DNA of 64,000 nucleotides from Magnolia sinica (Eukaryota; Streptophyta; Magnoliopsida; Magnoliales; Magnoliaceae): NCBI RefSeq assembly GCF_029962835.1, contig NC_080582.1, forward strand, positions 22,886,032 through 22,950,031, written 5' to 3'. Position numbers and translations under genes: made by a program. Position 1 is the first letter of the stretch. Every line of letters starts with the position of its first letter. The notes below the pieces were generated by a model. The model did not search any database and was not told the origin of the DNA. It saw only the letters and a list, made by a program, of their open reading frames with translations. Of this stretch, positions 44,620 through 57,950 are shown in pieces.

Positions 44620-46261
44620 CAAAAATACTACAACTTTTCAAAATTGGAGGGAAATTACCGAAAATTTGAAAATTCAAATTTTAATGCTATTTTAAAACAA
44701 AATGCAACACCAGCAAGATCCAAAGAAAGGGTTAAATCCAAAGCTCCAGTGGACTAGTAGACTCCTGCAGAAAAAACAGTGAGGCCAGTGCTCCCGTGTC
44801 TTTTTTAACTTTTGGATAGGTTGGATTTCAAATGAACATCGTGGCTCACCGTAGGATAGTTTCAACGGTGGAAATCACTCTCCCAGTCGGAGTCCACTGC
44901 ATATTTATATCTACCTCATTATTTGTATAATGACCTAAAATAATATTTTAAAATGAATGAACAGCATGGATACAAATTTGTATAATGACCTAAAATAATA
45001 TTTTAAAATGAATGAACAGTATGGATATAACCCATACTAGTTAATCCACGTCGCTTGTGTGTGCTCTGTGCCGTCCGATGCAGATCAGCGACTCTCAGGT
45101 TGAGTGGCGAAAATAGTGGAGAGAGTGAGGCTTACCATTAAAAACTTCAAAGGGCTATAAAAGCTTTCGATCAAGCTGATATTTGTTAACTTATGAACTA
45201 GTTGAATCTCAAATAAACTTCATGACGGGCCTTACGAAAGTTTCAACGGTGGGTGTTATTCTCTCTAGCTTTTTTTGTAACAGAGTTTATTATAACTGTA
45301 GATTTGTCTCTTTTTTTTTATTATGTACTAAAATAATCTTAACAAATGTATAAACACTGTAGATATAACAAATATGTCATGGTGGGACCTATAGGACTCG
45401 GTGAGGACCGTCATATTTAAATATTATAGTAGAACTTATGAAGTTTTTAATGGTGAAATGTTCAACCACCATTGTCTCCTTTAACACGTTCCATCTCACA
45501 TTTGGATCTGCTTTGTTAATGACCTGGAAAAAACGGATAAACATCGTAGATATAGAATAGATTCGGTGGGCGGCACCGTAAGAGCCGTACCAATGTCACC
45601 CGGCCAAGTGCCTTCGCGACGTACGTTCGTATCACGCGAAATTGATATTTTCGTCAGATGGAAGAGCTTTTTTGAAAGGCAGACGACCGTGCAGTGCGCT
45701 GCTCAGTCACGCAGACGTCCACGTGTAGCGTAGTCAGGCTGTGGTGTACCTAAATCGACTAAAATTTGACACGTGTCATGCAACGTCGTTATACTCCAAG
45801 CATGACGTGACTGCTAGGCTTGAGAGACGAAACGATAGACGATCCTCCCACTGCCATCCACGTGGCTCGATACGTATGGAATTAGGGACGTTCATCCGAT
45901 GAGAACAACCGTGGATGGTCCATGTTCGGAGATAATAACCGTTGGATCTGACCACATGCTACTGGTTTCTATCCGGTACCTTCAGTTTGAAGGCCACTGA
46001 TCAAATGGCTAGAATTAGTCGATCAGAGTAATTTCCGAAGATCACTAATCCGACACATTGGTCTCTTGGGCTCCACCGTCAATAGACCATGTCCCTGGAA
46101 CCAGATGATCCAACTGAAATATTTGGGTTCTTTTCAGTTTAACGTTGACGGTTGCTGTATCTCTCTTCCTAACCGTTTATTTGTAGGCCATAAAGCGAAA
46201 GGTTAGATGGTCCTTTGGACGAGAAATTTCGAAAATGGTTCGCCCTCGGTGGTGCAGACAT
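44620..46261. other. MITE fragments and non-coding DNA
   Basis: Decayed MITE arms lie at about 44,940-45,030, including a tandemly repeated 54-bp segment (TTTGTATAATGACCTAAAAT twice), and at about 45,150-45,580. From 45,600 to 46,260 nothing is recognisable. Confidence 0.5.
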
Positions 46262-46730
46262 GGATTTGCTGGTGACCCCTGCATCAGCCAACTAGTTGCT
46301 GGATAAGCTCCGTGGCCCCACCATGATGTGTGTTTTATCTATACCGTTTTGTTCATCCATTTCACCAGTTCATTTCATCGCATGATCTGATTAGTGAGGC
46401 AGACCCAAAGTAAAAGTAGACCACACCACGGTTGAAAACTTATCATGGGGCCACGAAAGTTCTGGATAAGCCCATATTTGGCCTAGGGGTAGGTGACTTT
46501 ATGAACCGATTGCATGGCAAATAAACATTGGTGGGCTCTAATAAGTTTCAACGTATAAGCGTTCAACGAGGCCCCACCTAAGCTTTTGATCTGCCTCATT
46601 TTTATCCTCGTTCTAAAATAAGCTGCCAAAATAACGGTGGGAGCCCACATAGCTTTTCCACGAGCCAAACCTCGTTCCAGTGGCGTGCAACATACCAATG
46701 ATATGGAAGCGGATTGGCTGGTGTACCACA
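46262..46730. repeat. palindromic MITE
   Basis: The left arm (TTGCTGGTGACCCCTGCATC, CCATGATGTGTGTTTTATCT) and the decayed right side (GGAAGCGGATTGGCTGGTG) are of the long-hairpin family. It abuts the hAT MITE at 46,735. Confidence 0.6.
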
Positions 46731-46734
46731 CACC

Positions 46735-47327
46735 TAGGGCTGTGCACGAACCAAGTTAGCTCGGTTAGTTCGCTCAACTCGACTTGACTGGAAAAAGCTC
46801 AATTTGGCTCAGTTTAGAAATGTGTTAGAGTTGACTTAAGCTGATTTTTTTAGCTTGAAAAAATTCCGAACGGAGTTCGAGCTTGCCCGAGCTCAACTCA
46901 GATTGAACTAGTTCGGTGACTTTGGTTACTTTAATATTGATGTTGCTCACCAAGTGTTTGATGAGATGACTCAACAAAGTGTCGGTTGGTTGCAAGGAAG
47001 GTATGTATATGAAACAAATATATATTTTTCTTGATTTTGATGTTGCCTACAAGGCATTTGATGAAAACCTGTAAAACTGTTGCTGTAGTTTTACCTACAA
47101 TGAGAATTTGAATGTGCAGTTCATGTGTTTATGAAAATGCTACAAAGGCAAACTCAGCTCGATCTTGGCTCGAACTCGGCTCGAAGTGGCCTGAGCTGTT
47201 GATCGAATTCAGCCGAGCTAGCCCGTCAAGCTCGAGGACCGAGCTAAGTTCAAGCTGAGGTCAGCTAGTGGTCGAGCCGAGTTGAGCTGTGCCATGCTCG
47301 ACTCGATTCGACTCGTGTACACCTCTA
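46735..47327. mobile_element. hAT-type MITE with 8-bp TSD
   Basis: Starts TAGGGCTGTGCACGAACC and ends CGTGTACACCTCTA; inverted, the end reads TAGAGGTGTACACGAGTCG. Flanks CACACACC (46727-46734) and CGCACACC (47328-47335) differ at one base. The 593-bp element is full of GAGCT/AGCTC motifs and has no coding region. Confidence 0.82.
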
Positions 47328-47429
47328 CGCACACCAGCAAACTAGCCAGTGTGAGTACATGTCGTGCGAAGAGGAGCGATGACGGTCCTCGAGATCTGAG
47401 TTTTACAAACAACGACTCAAAGGAGATCA

Positions 47430-47875
47430 AAGTTACATTGACCCATAATGATGTATTTATCATATCTACACCGTTCTTCCATTTGGCGAGATTATTTTAG
47501 ATCTTTATTTAAAAAAGGAGTAATTTCCAAGGTTCAATTGGATCACTGTACAAATAGCAATAGGACAATTATTCTCACCGGTAAAACATTCGTAGGACCA
47601 TCGTAACTCGTATTTTCCATCCATTCTGTTCATCAGGTCACACGGACCTAGAGGAAGAGAAAAAACAAATATCATATTGATTTAAAATTTTCGTGACCCC
47701 TGAAAGGGTTTAAATGACAGGCGTTCAATCCTCCCCTGTAAAATACAGTGTGGTCCACTTGATTTTTGGATCATTCTTACTTTTCGGCTTAAGCCTTACT
47801 ACAAGCTCACCAAGTGGACAGACCGTTTGGATATAACTCATACCTCATGATGGGACCCACGGAACTTGGTGATAT
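47430..47875. repeat. palindromic MITE
   Basis: The left arm near 47,445-47,490 (TTATCATATCTACACCGTTC) and the right arm near 47,815-47,865 (GACCGTTTGGATATAACTCA, CATGATGGGACCCACGGAAC) mark the same family. Confidence 0.6.
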
Positions 47876-48160
47876 CAACGAAAACTCGATCATCCTCTTC
47901 CTATCACTTGGAGACAAATATTTTCCAATGCGTACTTCTAGAGGATTCTTGGGGGTTCCAAGGTTGCCCACCTCAAAATCATCAGGTGCAACGTTGACTT
48001 TTGAATCGAACTTATTAAGGAGATCCTCAAGTTCGGGAGTCGGGTCATCATTTCCCTCATCTTGGACTTCTTCCAAATGTATAAGTTCGAAGTCTAGTTC
48101 TATATTAAAGTTATAAATGTCGATTTCGGCTTCATGCAACTCTTTATATGAGTCTGGCAC
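47876..48160 (-). pseudogene. Tat-like Ty3/gypsy pol fragment
   Basis: An open minus-strand stretch reads ELEDLLNKFDSKVNVAPDDF, VGNLGTPKNPLEVRIGKYLS and PSDRKRMIEF. It resembles the linker just before the reverse transcriptase of Tat/Ogre-type gypsy elements (a LGT..NP....IG..LSP.....I pattern). It breaks off abruptly at the MITE end near 47,876 and no RT core follows. Confidence 0.6.
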
Positions 48161-49149
48161 TTTATTGCATATGGTTTTTGAAAAGTTTTATGATTTTTGA
48201 GTATTTTGAATTATTATTTTTTTTAATGTTGTTGGTTTTTATAGGTTTTATTTTATTTTGGGTTTTGTGGATTTTCTATTGTTTTTTAGTTTTGAGGATT
48301 TTCTATTGTTTTTAAGTTTTGAAAATTTTCTATTTTTTGGGGGGTTTGATAGTTTTCAATTGTTTTTAGTTTTTTAGGATTTTTTAGATTTTTTGTAATA
48401 ACCCGAATTAATCTTGACCATCCAATTTTAACCATTGATCGACATACCAAACTAATCCAATATGACCATTGATTTACATGATCAACCTATCCAATATTAA
48501 CCTTTGACTTGAACAAATCCAAATCCAACCTTCCATTAATTAATAAATCCAACCATGCATCTGACCATCCATCCAATGATACACCCATCTAACCATCTAC
48601 ATGCTTAAAACATTCACCCATCCATACACCCCACCACCAAATTGACCATCCATCTTCCTAAGTTGTACGGCCACCTATAATCCTACCCCTTTATTTGACC
48701 ACATACCTAACGTGGGGTCCATACTAAAGATGTGCACACCACTTCTTTTAAAAATGACCATTCATCACCATTTTTGTTTAACCCATCCTCATACTACCCA
48801 CCCGTACTGCTCACCATCAATCAACATGTATATCATAAAATTTAGCCCTTGATCACACACGAGCCCATTTAACCGTATATCTATCCATCCATCTATTTGT
48901 ACATCCATCTGTCCATGCATGCATCATAGCTAACACACCATGTATAACCATCACATGCACATGCACAACTTTCACATATGTGACATGCATACACCGCATG
49001 TCCACACATGTGGCACACATATGGCACACGTGTAGTGCACAACATGTTCATGAAAAACAAAGCCATGTGGAGCATGTGATCTAAATGGAATGAAAAATGT
49101 AACATATGAAAAAGGAAACATAAGAGGTGCCTATTTCACGTGCTACATA
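48161..49149. other. retroelement-like non-coding DNA
   Basis: A T-rich stretch (48,160-48,390) is followed by TGTAATAACCCGAATTAATC at about 48,395, a string often seen at the start of gypsy LTRs. Repeated ACCATCCATC-type sequence follows to 49,100. The hAT element separates this from a TATA-like CTTATAAAAGAGAG at about 50,697, which would join it if the insert were removed. Confidence 0.35.
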
Positions 49150-50678
49150 TAGAGCTAGGCATTTCATACCCGAACCGGTGGATCCGACCCGATCAGACCC
49201 GATCCGACCCGATTCGAACAGAAACGATGGTCAGGATCAATCAGGATCGGGTAGCATAAGTCAGATCCGAAATATTTTCGGGTCGGATGTGGATAGTCCT
49301 CGTTCCGAACTGACCCGATCCGTAATCCGACCCAATTGGATCCGACCCGATTCGATTCGACTCGATCTGGAGACATATGTGTTTCATCCATTCTGTTCAT
49401 CCATTTTACATATCATTCCACGGCTTTATACAAAAAAATGATAGGGATATAAATATCAGGTGGACCACACCACAGGAAAACAATAATAATTAGATATCCA
49501 CCATTATAATCCTCCTAAGGCCCATTGTACTGTTTATTTGAAATCTAATCCGTTGATTAGGTCATAAGGACCCAGATGAAGGGAAATAATAAATATCAGC
49601 TTGATCAAAAACTTTTATGGCCTTCAAAACGTTTTTAATGGTTAACGTTCATTCAACACTGTTTCTTATAATGTGGTCCACTTGAGATTTCGATATATCT
49701 CATTTTTTTCTCATAACTAAAATGATCTATAAAAATAGATAGAGGGCATGGATGAAACACATACATCATGCTGGGGCCCACAAGCATCGACCACCAGTGG
49801 CCGGTGGTAAGGGGAGTAGTTAGTCCGTTTCTGGTACAGGGTACCAGCGTCTGGCGCACCTCGAGCTCCGAGTTGTACAAACGGTTCAAAGGAGATGAAA
49901 GTGATATGGCCCCATTGTAATGTATTTATTATATCTGCACCGTTAATATGTTTTTAAAGAAAATTGTAGAAAATTATGCAAAAAATAAACAATATCCAAA
50001 GATCATGTGGACCACACCACAAATAACAACAAAGAATGATTTTCACTGTTAAACCATTAATGTGGTCCACTTGATAGGTAGATCTGTCTTATTTTTCGTC
50101 TCAAGTCTTAACAAGTGCTCGCCAAATGGATGAACGGTTTAGATATAACATATACCCTGTGATCAGACCCACGGAACTCACAAAGGTCAATAAAATATTG
50201 ATTACGCTGGACGCTGTGCTTGCGTGAAAGGCAAGCTACTGCCATCTCGTGCAGTGCACCTTGCACGCCAAAAGTTAAATTTCAGTAAAAGTATCTATAC
50301 GGTAGATTGTAATCTTTCAGAGCTATGTGAGGCCCAACTTGATGTATGTATTTTATCTAAGCCGTTTATCCATTTTAAAATATTATTTTAGACAATGGGC
50401 ACAAAAATTTAGTATATTAAAGATTGAAGTGGACCACACCAAATGAAACAGTTGAATTGACGTTCATACTATTTGAATCGTACCCAACCCGATCCGACTC
50501 AGTTTCCCTGACCGATTCATAATCGGTTCAGGTCTGGCCAATCATGTATCGGATCTGTCCGAGTCTGATGACCCGGATTGAGTCTCAGATCGGATCAGGT
50601 TCGAGTCAGGCCTTTAGGATTTCGGATAGGATCAGGTTGGACGTAATCCGTTCCGATCCGGACTATTGCCCAGCTCTA
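49150..50678. mobile_element. hAT-type non-autonomous element, perfect 8-bp TSD
   Basis: The left end TAGAGCTAGGCATTTC and the right end ATTGCCCAGCTCTA are inverted partners. Flanks GCTACATA (49142-49149) and GCTACATA (50679-50686) are identical. The subterminal regions are dense in GGATC(C)GACCCGA motifs. The core (about 49,375-50,440) is a nested palindromic MITE-like unit. There is no open reading frame. A truncated relative lies inverted at 4554-5803. Confidence 0.88.
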
Positions 50679-50754
50679 GCTACATATGAAAGTAGCTTAT
50701 AAAAGAGAGAGAAATAAAAAAAGAAAAATTCTGGTTACTCACATGAGAAAGAGA

Positions 50755-50758
<4 letters not shown>

Positions 50759-50846
<88 letters not shown>
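50759..50846. repeat. (GA)n microsatellite, 88 bp
   Basis: Forty-four GA units with no visible interruption, followed by impure GA-rich sequence to about 50,935. Confidence 0.95.
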
Positions 50847-50852
<6 letters not shown>

Positions 50853-52988
50853 AGGAGGAGAGAGAAAAAGAAAGAGAGAAGAAGAAAAGAAGAAGAAAAA
50901 TAAGAGGAAAGAGAAACAGGAAGAGAGAAAAATAAAGAGTTTTTCTTTTATAAAGTGAGTTTTCTCTCAATTAAATTTTATTTATTTATTTAAATTATTT
51001 ATTTCTTAGAATTAAATTCATTTGATTCCCTTTAAAATTTCTTTTATTTTTATATGAATGATTCACTATCTTATTTATTTACTTACTCATCTTAGTTATA
51101 ATTTTTTATCTGTTTGAATTTTTTATTTATGTTTATATACTAAAATTTTAATTATGTTATTTCGATTTTATTATTTGTTTAGTTGTCTTTATTTTAAGTA
51201 GCATGCTTTAATTCAACATTAAATTTAGATTATTCTTAACCATGCATTGATAAAAAAAATATTATTTTTTTATATGATAAAATAAGAAATTAGTATTTAG
51301 TTTTTTACTATTGCAGAAAATTTGAATTAATATAGAATTGTTTTCAGACTCTTCAATCTAATGGATTATGTTGCATTTTATTTTTCTTTCTGGGATTTTA
51401 ATTATGTATGAATGGTTTACATTGATTAGAAATTTTATTTTATAAATTATGTACACCATGTATCATAGATTCAATCGAGGAATAACAATCATGAAAGGTT
51501 ATTTATTTATTTTTCTGAAATATTTGGTCCATGAAATTATTAAAATTATACATCATCAAAATAGTTTTTAGAATACAAGAAAATAGGTGGGGTGACTAAG
51601 TCTTCTGGGTTAAAAATTCCTAAAGCATATATAGGTAGAGAAATCAAGACCCGTGGGTTGAAAGTCCTAAAAATCTAACCGGTATCTCTTGGAACCTCTA
51701 TTGTACCCTTTGGGTAGGAGAGCATGTCAGGATTACAAAAGGTTCATGCTGTCAGGTTTGGTAGAGTATTAGCTTGACCTGTTAATATACAAATGAGTCC
51801 TCACAAAGTGCCTTTTAAATGGTGAGCATGTCATACAAGAGATTCTCATTGACAGGCTAGGTAATATTGTATTGTCACAGGTATTAGCCAACCGGTGTAA
51901 ACTGGCCTAAACTAGTGACTAGTAGTTCCCTAGTGGAATCAGCATTTTGTGAACGCTTCCTCCCATACAAGCGTGATGGTGCCCTCACTTCCTTCGCTTT
52001 CTTATTGATTTGTTAGTGTAGCCAAAGTATGTTATTGACTCGGGTGTAAAAAATATATTTGATTCAGAGTTACCACTATCTAAATGAAGCTTAAAATATA
52101 TGACCGACTAACAACCGTAAAATCGCTTAGGGGTTTGGGAATCTCACGATTCCCTAACTCAAAGTGACTCCCACAGTTGGTTTGCGACCGTAAATTCTAA
52201 GTAAGCACCTCAGTGACGGAAAAGGAATGGATTAAGCAACATTTTTTGCCCGCACAATGTGCGGTCTCTACTTCATAAGATTTTGTAGTTTTGGGAGATT
52301 CAATAGAATTTCGACATTTTTATATTTGGTCGTACTTAACATAACCCATAAGAGTCGGGCAAGCAAAAATAAGAAAAAAGAATCTATCCTTACATCACAG
52401 AGCCAAGTGGCCCTAAGTAGGCAAATAAAGTAAAAATGCGATGAGTAAAATGAAATGTCAACTAGCCTTTCTTCATAGGATTTAAGATCCTAGGTAGGAA
52501 AATAAAGTATGAGAAAATTGAAGAGGGAAAATAATGCAGAATAAAATAGAAAGAACTATGAATATAGTTGATGCACTTAGAATGTGTGGAATAAAATGTG
52601 AATTAAATAAAGGTAGACAAACTTTTAGCTGTAATAACTTCTTTAATGGGCTTTTTTGTCTCAAATGTCGGGTAGCATATCTGCATGTTGGAAATCTTTA
52701 AGGTACCTTCGGCAGCATCTCCGGGTGAACTCCAACCCTCAGACCCTTTATGTATTTTCCTATCTCTCTTTTTGCTCTCTCTCTTCTTTTTTTTCCTTCC
52801 TTTTCTTCTTCTTCTTTTTTTTTCTTTTCTATTTCACTCTCTGTTTCTTTCTCACTTTCCTTTCTTTATATCTATCTCACTTTTCTTTCTTCGTCTCGTT
52901 TTCCTTTTATCTCTTCTCTTGGTAATGGGTTCCTTATATAAGCGTTGGTAGCCATAACTCATTTTGTTTCATTGTTGATTTATTTTAA

Positions 52989-52990
<2 letters not shown>
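50847..52990. other. AT-rich, gypsy-LTR-like non-coding DNA
   Basis: The 52,050-52,200 part (GATTCAGAGTTACCACTATC, AATCGCTTAGGGGTTTGGGA) resembles the post-LTR leader of Tat/Ogre-type gypsy elements. CT-rich tracts lie at 52,760-52,915. I see no coding domains. Confidence 0.4.

Positions 52991-52991
<1 letters not shown>

Positions 52992-53068
<77 letters not shown>
52992..53068. repeat. (AT)n microsatellite, 77 bp
   Basis: An uninterrupted AT run ending about 60 bp before the 3' LTR of the complete copia element. Confidence 0.95.
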
Positions 53069-53069
<1 letters not shown>

Positions 53070-53126
53070 TAGAAATTATTTAAATGGTTGTCTCTTGTTC
53101 GTTGTCCGTTCATTTTCGGTTATCTT

Positions 53127-53309
53127 TGTAAACAAACCAAAAGCATTGAATACCAAAAACAATGAAGGCTTTGGGGAGAATGATTCTACTTTTCTTTTCT
53201 GTATTTGAGACAACCCTAGAGGGTTGAATATATAGAGTTTTACAACGACTATATAAGGTTAGATGATAAATATAAAATCTTCTATACAGGGAATATGGCT
53301 TGTCTAACA
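53127..53309 (-). repeat. 3' LTR of the copia element
   Basis: 183 bp with TGTTAGAC..GTTTACA ends. A purine tract (GATGAGGGA on the minus strand, 53310-53318) precedes it. A 2-bp indel and mostly transitions separate it from the 5' LTR. Confidence 0.92.
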
Positions 53310-56300
53310 TCCCTCATCAAACTAATGTTTGTCATCAACAAGTAATAGTTTGCTAACTAGAGATGAGTGTCGTACAAAAGTGAGGGACTTCGTGAGAATG
53401 TCGGCAATTTGATCATGGGATGTGACATGTGGTAGCGAAATGATCCGAAACTGAAACTTTTCGCGGATGAAGTGACAGTCAACTTCAATATGCTTTATCC
53501 GTTCATAAAAATCGGATTTGAGGCAATCTGAATGACACTCAGATTATCTACATGGAGTGGAGTAGGATCTTGTAGATGAACGCTTGAGTCAGAAAGAAGT
53601 CCATGTAACCATATTATCTCACTACAAGTTGCTGATATTGCTCTATACTCGGCTTCCGTGCTTGATTTGAAAACAGTGGCCTACTTCTTACACTTCTAAG
53701 AGATGAGAGAAGTGCCGAGAAAAACACAGTAGCCAGTGATATATCTGCGTGTGAGAGTACAACCGGCCTAGTCAACATCTGAATAAGCACGAAGGTCCAG
53801 ATGGGCCGTGGATGGGAAGAACAGAGATCGATTCAGAGTTCCGCGTAGATACCGTAAGATGTGCAATACTGCAGTCATATGAAGAGTTCGAGGAGCATAA
53901 ACAAATTGGCTGACAACTTGGACCACGTAGCCAATATCAGGACGAGTCATTGTTAAGTAAACCAGACTCCTAACCAAACGACAGTATAAGGTGGGATCCA
54001 TAAGGAGTTCACCATCGTTACAGCCATATTGAACGTTAAGTTCCAATGGAGTCTGAACTGTCTTCTAATCCGTTAAGGAGGCCAAGGCGAGAAGATCCTT
54101 GGTATATTTATACTGGCTGACCAGGATTCTACGTATAAAACGTGAAATTTCAAGTCCAAGAAAGTATGTCAGATGACCCAAGTCCTTCATCTTGAAGGAT
54201 GACTTCGGAACTTCCTTTAAAGCCGAGATGTCAGTATCATCGCTACCAGTCAGAAGTAGGTCATCAACATATACGAGAATAATGACGATTCCATGCTTAG
54301 AGGTGCGCAAGAATAATGATGGATCATGACCACTTTGAGTAAAGCCAGCTCCTGTAAAAATATCATGAAAACGTTAGAACCATGCCTGAGGGGCTTGTTT
54401 GAGACCACATAGAGCTTTCTTCAAGCGACAGACTTTATTGACAGGGATTAAAGATACAGGAGGAGGTTTCAAATAGACTTTTCTTGGAGGTCTCCATGAA
54501 GAAAAGCATTTTTCACATCTATCTGAGTGAGTGGCCAAGAGCGAACTGATGATACTGTTAGAAGAGTGCGAACAGTTTTCATCTTGGTCATAGGAGCGAA
54601 TGTCTCATCATAATTAATTCTGTGTTCCTGTTTGTATCCCTGAGCGACAAGCCGAGCTTTGTATCAATTTAATGATCCGTCAGACTTGAGCTTCATAGAA
54701 TAAATCCATTTACTGCCAATTAATTGTTGGTCAGTAGGTCGAATAACAATGTCTCACGTATGATTATCATCCAATGTTACAAGTTCTTCTGTCATAGCCT
54801 TCTTCTAACAATCATGACTGGCTACCTGATGGTATGAAGTAGGAATAGATACAGTATCCAGGGTAGTATTCATGGCAGACATAGAGTATATCAAGCGATC
54901 GGGTTGTCGATGTACACGAGTGGAACAACGTACCAAGCTAGGATCCGGATCGATTATAGGTACAGTATGGAGAGTAGTAGGTGATGGATCTGTACGTGGT
55001 CGTCGTGAATAAACCTGCAATGGACAAGGAGGGGTACTCGAGGCAACTAGAATGTCAGGAAAAATAGTAAGACCAGGAGAGTCTGGTGTGGGCGAAGGAG
55101 GAACAGATGAATGGAAGACAATATGCTCAAGAAAAACAACATGTCGTGATACCCGTATATGACGAGAGACCGGATCATAGCAACGAAAACCCTTCTGAGT
55201 TTCTCCAAATTCTAAGTACATACATTTGACTGATTCTGGGAAAAGTTTGTTACGTTCACATGATGCCAGATGAACATAACATACACAACCAAAAACACGA
55301 AATGTAGACTATGTAGGAAGAGAACCGGTGAGAACAAAGTACGGAGATTTACTATTCAGAACTGTGGTTGGCAACCGATTAATCAAGCAAACTGAATGCA
55401 TCATAGCTTCCGCCGAAAAGGAACGAGGAACACTCATAGTTGTCATTAAGGTATTGATAATTTCAACAATATGACGATTTTTTCGTTCAGCCACCTCATT
55501 CTATTGTGGAGTATCAGAACAGGTAGCCTGATGAGTAATCCCATGACCCTGAAGATATATACGAAAAGTTGTGGAGAGATACTCTCCCCCTGAGTCAGAG
55601 CGGAGAGTTTGAATTTTTACTTGAAATTGTGTGTCCACTATAAAATGAAATATTTTGAATTTTTTAAACACCTGTGACTTAGAGTGCAGAAAGTAAATCC
55701 AGGTGTAACGGGTGAAATCATCAATGAATATAACATAATATCGTAGTCCAGAGAGAGCCATAATTGGGGAAGGGCCTCAGATATCCATATGCACCAGTTC
55801 AAACATAAATGATGATTTTATAGTACTTAGAGGAAAATGAATACACTTACTTTTTGAAAGGCAACAAGAAGAACAAGAATAATCTAAATCACATTTATTA
55901 AGAGAAATATTCCCTAACATGCCTGAAGAAAAGAGCTGAATCAAATGATCAGAATGTGGATGACCCAAGCGAAAGTGTCAGAGTTTCCACATTTTATTTA
56001 CCGAACAAATATCCGAGGAAGAGGGAGAGTAGAAACAACGAGCTGGAGTAACGGATGGGTGAAAGTCCAGTACGTATAAATATACATGCCGGCTACCCGT
56101 CCCAAGTACCTTTCCCGTTATCAAATCCTGTACAAAATAATAATTTGGAAGAAATATGACTAAGCAGTTATTGGATGTAAGTTGACCAACAGAAATTAAA
56201 TTTGAGGAGAGTTTAGGGACATGAAACACATCATGAAGGGTAAAATGGCGATGGTTAGAAGGAGAGAAAGTTAAGGAACCAACAGACTGAATTGGTAGTT

Positions 56301-57600
56301 TAGTGCCATCTGTAGTAGAAATAACTTGATTGCCAGTGTAGGGACGAATATTGCGAAGATGGGATACATCACCAGTCATATGATTTGAAGCACTAGAATT
56401 GAAGAACCATGGAGAAGATGCGGTTATATCTGACATACCGGCCGCCCTGCACGATCTGCTGGAGCATCGCAGGAGTTAAAGGTGAGGAAAGACCTTCAAC
56501 AGAACCAGTGGATGCAGTATCACTAACAGAAGGTTCGGAAGAAGTAGTCACAAAAGTGACAAAAAGATCACGACCACGACCACGGCCACGGCCACGACCT
56601 CAACCACCACGTTCACAACCGAATAAAGATGCGTAGGCATGTGAACGACAGTCCTGAAGACCATGACCAGTCATTTAACAATATGTGCACCAATCTTTGC
56701 ACTGAGCGACGACATCTCCCACTTTGTTACAGCTGCAACAAGTTAAAGGAGTGGAACCACAGTTTGGTGCAAAGGTGGATATAGTAAGTGTCAAGTCAGA
56801 TAGTCCTTGAGATGTCCTCTGAGAGAGGACCTGCAGTTGTTGTTCCTTGGCTAATAAATCATTAATAACCAAATTCATTGAAGGAGTTGGGCTACGGTTC
56901 AGGAGAGCAGCCTTGCAATGCTTAAATTCCGGACGCAGTTTCATAAGAAACTGTCTAACTTGCGCACTCTCGCGCATTGTGTAGAATATTTTAAAGTCAT
57001 TTGGAAAGTCGGGATCCATTATAGCGATCTCTGTCCAAATTGTAACCATTGAAGAGTAGAAAGATTGAATACTTTTGTCACCCTGAGTAAGGTTAACCAG
57101 ATCTTATTCCAGACGGTATAACCTAGCCGCATTACTCTATTGATATATTGTCTGGAGATGCTCCCACATAGCCTTAGCAGTGCGATGTGGCGTGAGGCCA
57201 ATAACTATTGATCGATCGACGGAATCAAGAATTCAGATAATAATCCGTCCATTTTTCATTTCCCAATCAACCATTCTGTTGGCATCGGTAGAAGCGAGGA
57301 CAGTAACAGATCCATCAATCAGTCCCCACAAACCATGACTCTTGAGAAAACTTTGAAAGTGGATGGCCCCAGAGATTGTAGTTGGTGCCATCGAAACTAC
57401 ATCGTGGGGCCTCTGTACGGGAGTCTTTATCCATAGATAGGACGTGATAAAAAAATGATGTTGAAGAAGAAAGTACCTTGCAGCAAAAGAACAAAAGGGA
57501 TCAGATGTAGCAAAAGAGCAACAAATCAACAGAGCAGGACGTGCAGCAGTAGGTGTAGCAGTAGATGTTGCAGTAGAGATCGGATGGAGCAGGAGATAAT
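53310..57600 (-). pseudogene. copia gag-pol polyprotein, broken
   Basis: Domains on the minus strand: gag (MAPTTISGAIHFQSFLKSHG at 57391; LVNLTQGDKSIQSFYSSMV), knuckle (CSCNKVGDVVAQCKDWCTYC), protease (WFFNSSASNHMTG, where the catalytic DSG is NSS), integrase (FIDDFTRYTWIYFLHSKSQ, TLRSDSGGEYLS, EVAERKNRHIVE), reverse transcriptase (YKARLVAQGYKQEH, DVKNAFLHGDL, and an intact ILVYVDDLLLTGSDD at about 54,250-54,285) and RNase H remnants. Stops lie in every domain. The best preserved open stretches are the protease region (55978-56436) and the C-terminal integrase part (54805-55221). Confidence 0.88.
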
Positions 57601-57938
57601 GCAGTAGGGATTGGCTGTAGCAGGAGATAATGCAGCAGGATCGGATGCAGCAGTGATCGAATGCAGTAGGGATCGGAAGCAGCAGAGATCAGACGTGCGC
57701 AGGGACGTGCGCAGGTGCGGACACAGGTGTAGCAGGGATCGGACATGCGCAGGGACGTGCGCAGGTGTAGCAGAGATGTGCGGACAGGCTTGGGGAAGAT
57801 CGGACGAGCGTGGGGAAGGTCGGATCTGACAGGGTAGGGCCGGATCTGACAGGGGAGGAGCCAGATCGAACAGAGGAGGGCCGGATCTGACAAACGATGG
57901 GGCTGGTGATGAAGAGATGTCGAATTAGGATCGATATT

Positions 57939-57950
57939 GATCTGATACCA
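57939..57950 (-). other. primer-binding site (initiator tRNA-Met type)
   Basis: Minus strand TGGTATCAGATC lies immediately after the LTR. The usual copia site is TGGTATCAGAGC. Confidence 0.85.

Noticed and set aside
50680..50970. 96-codon Leu/Ser-rich frame
   Set aside because: Translation of the (GA)n microsatellite on the minus strand.
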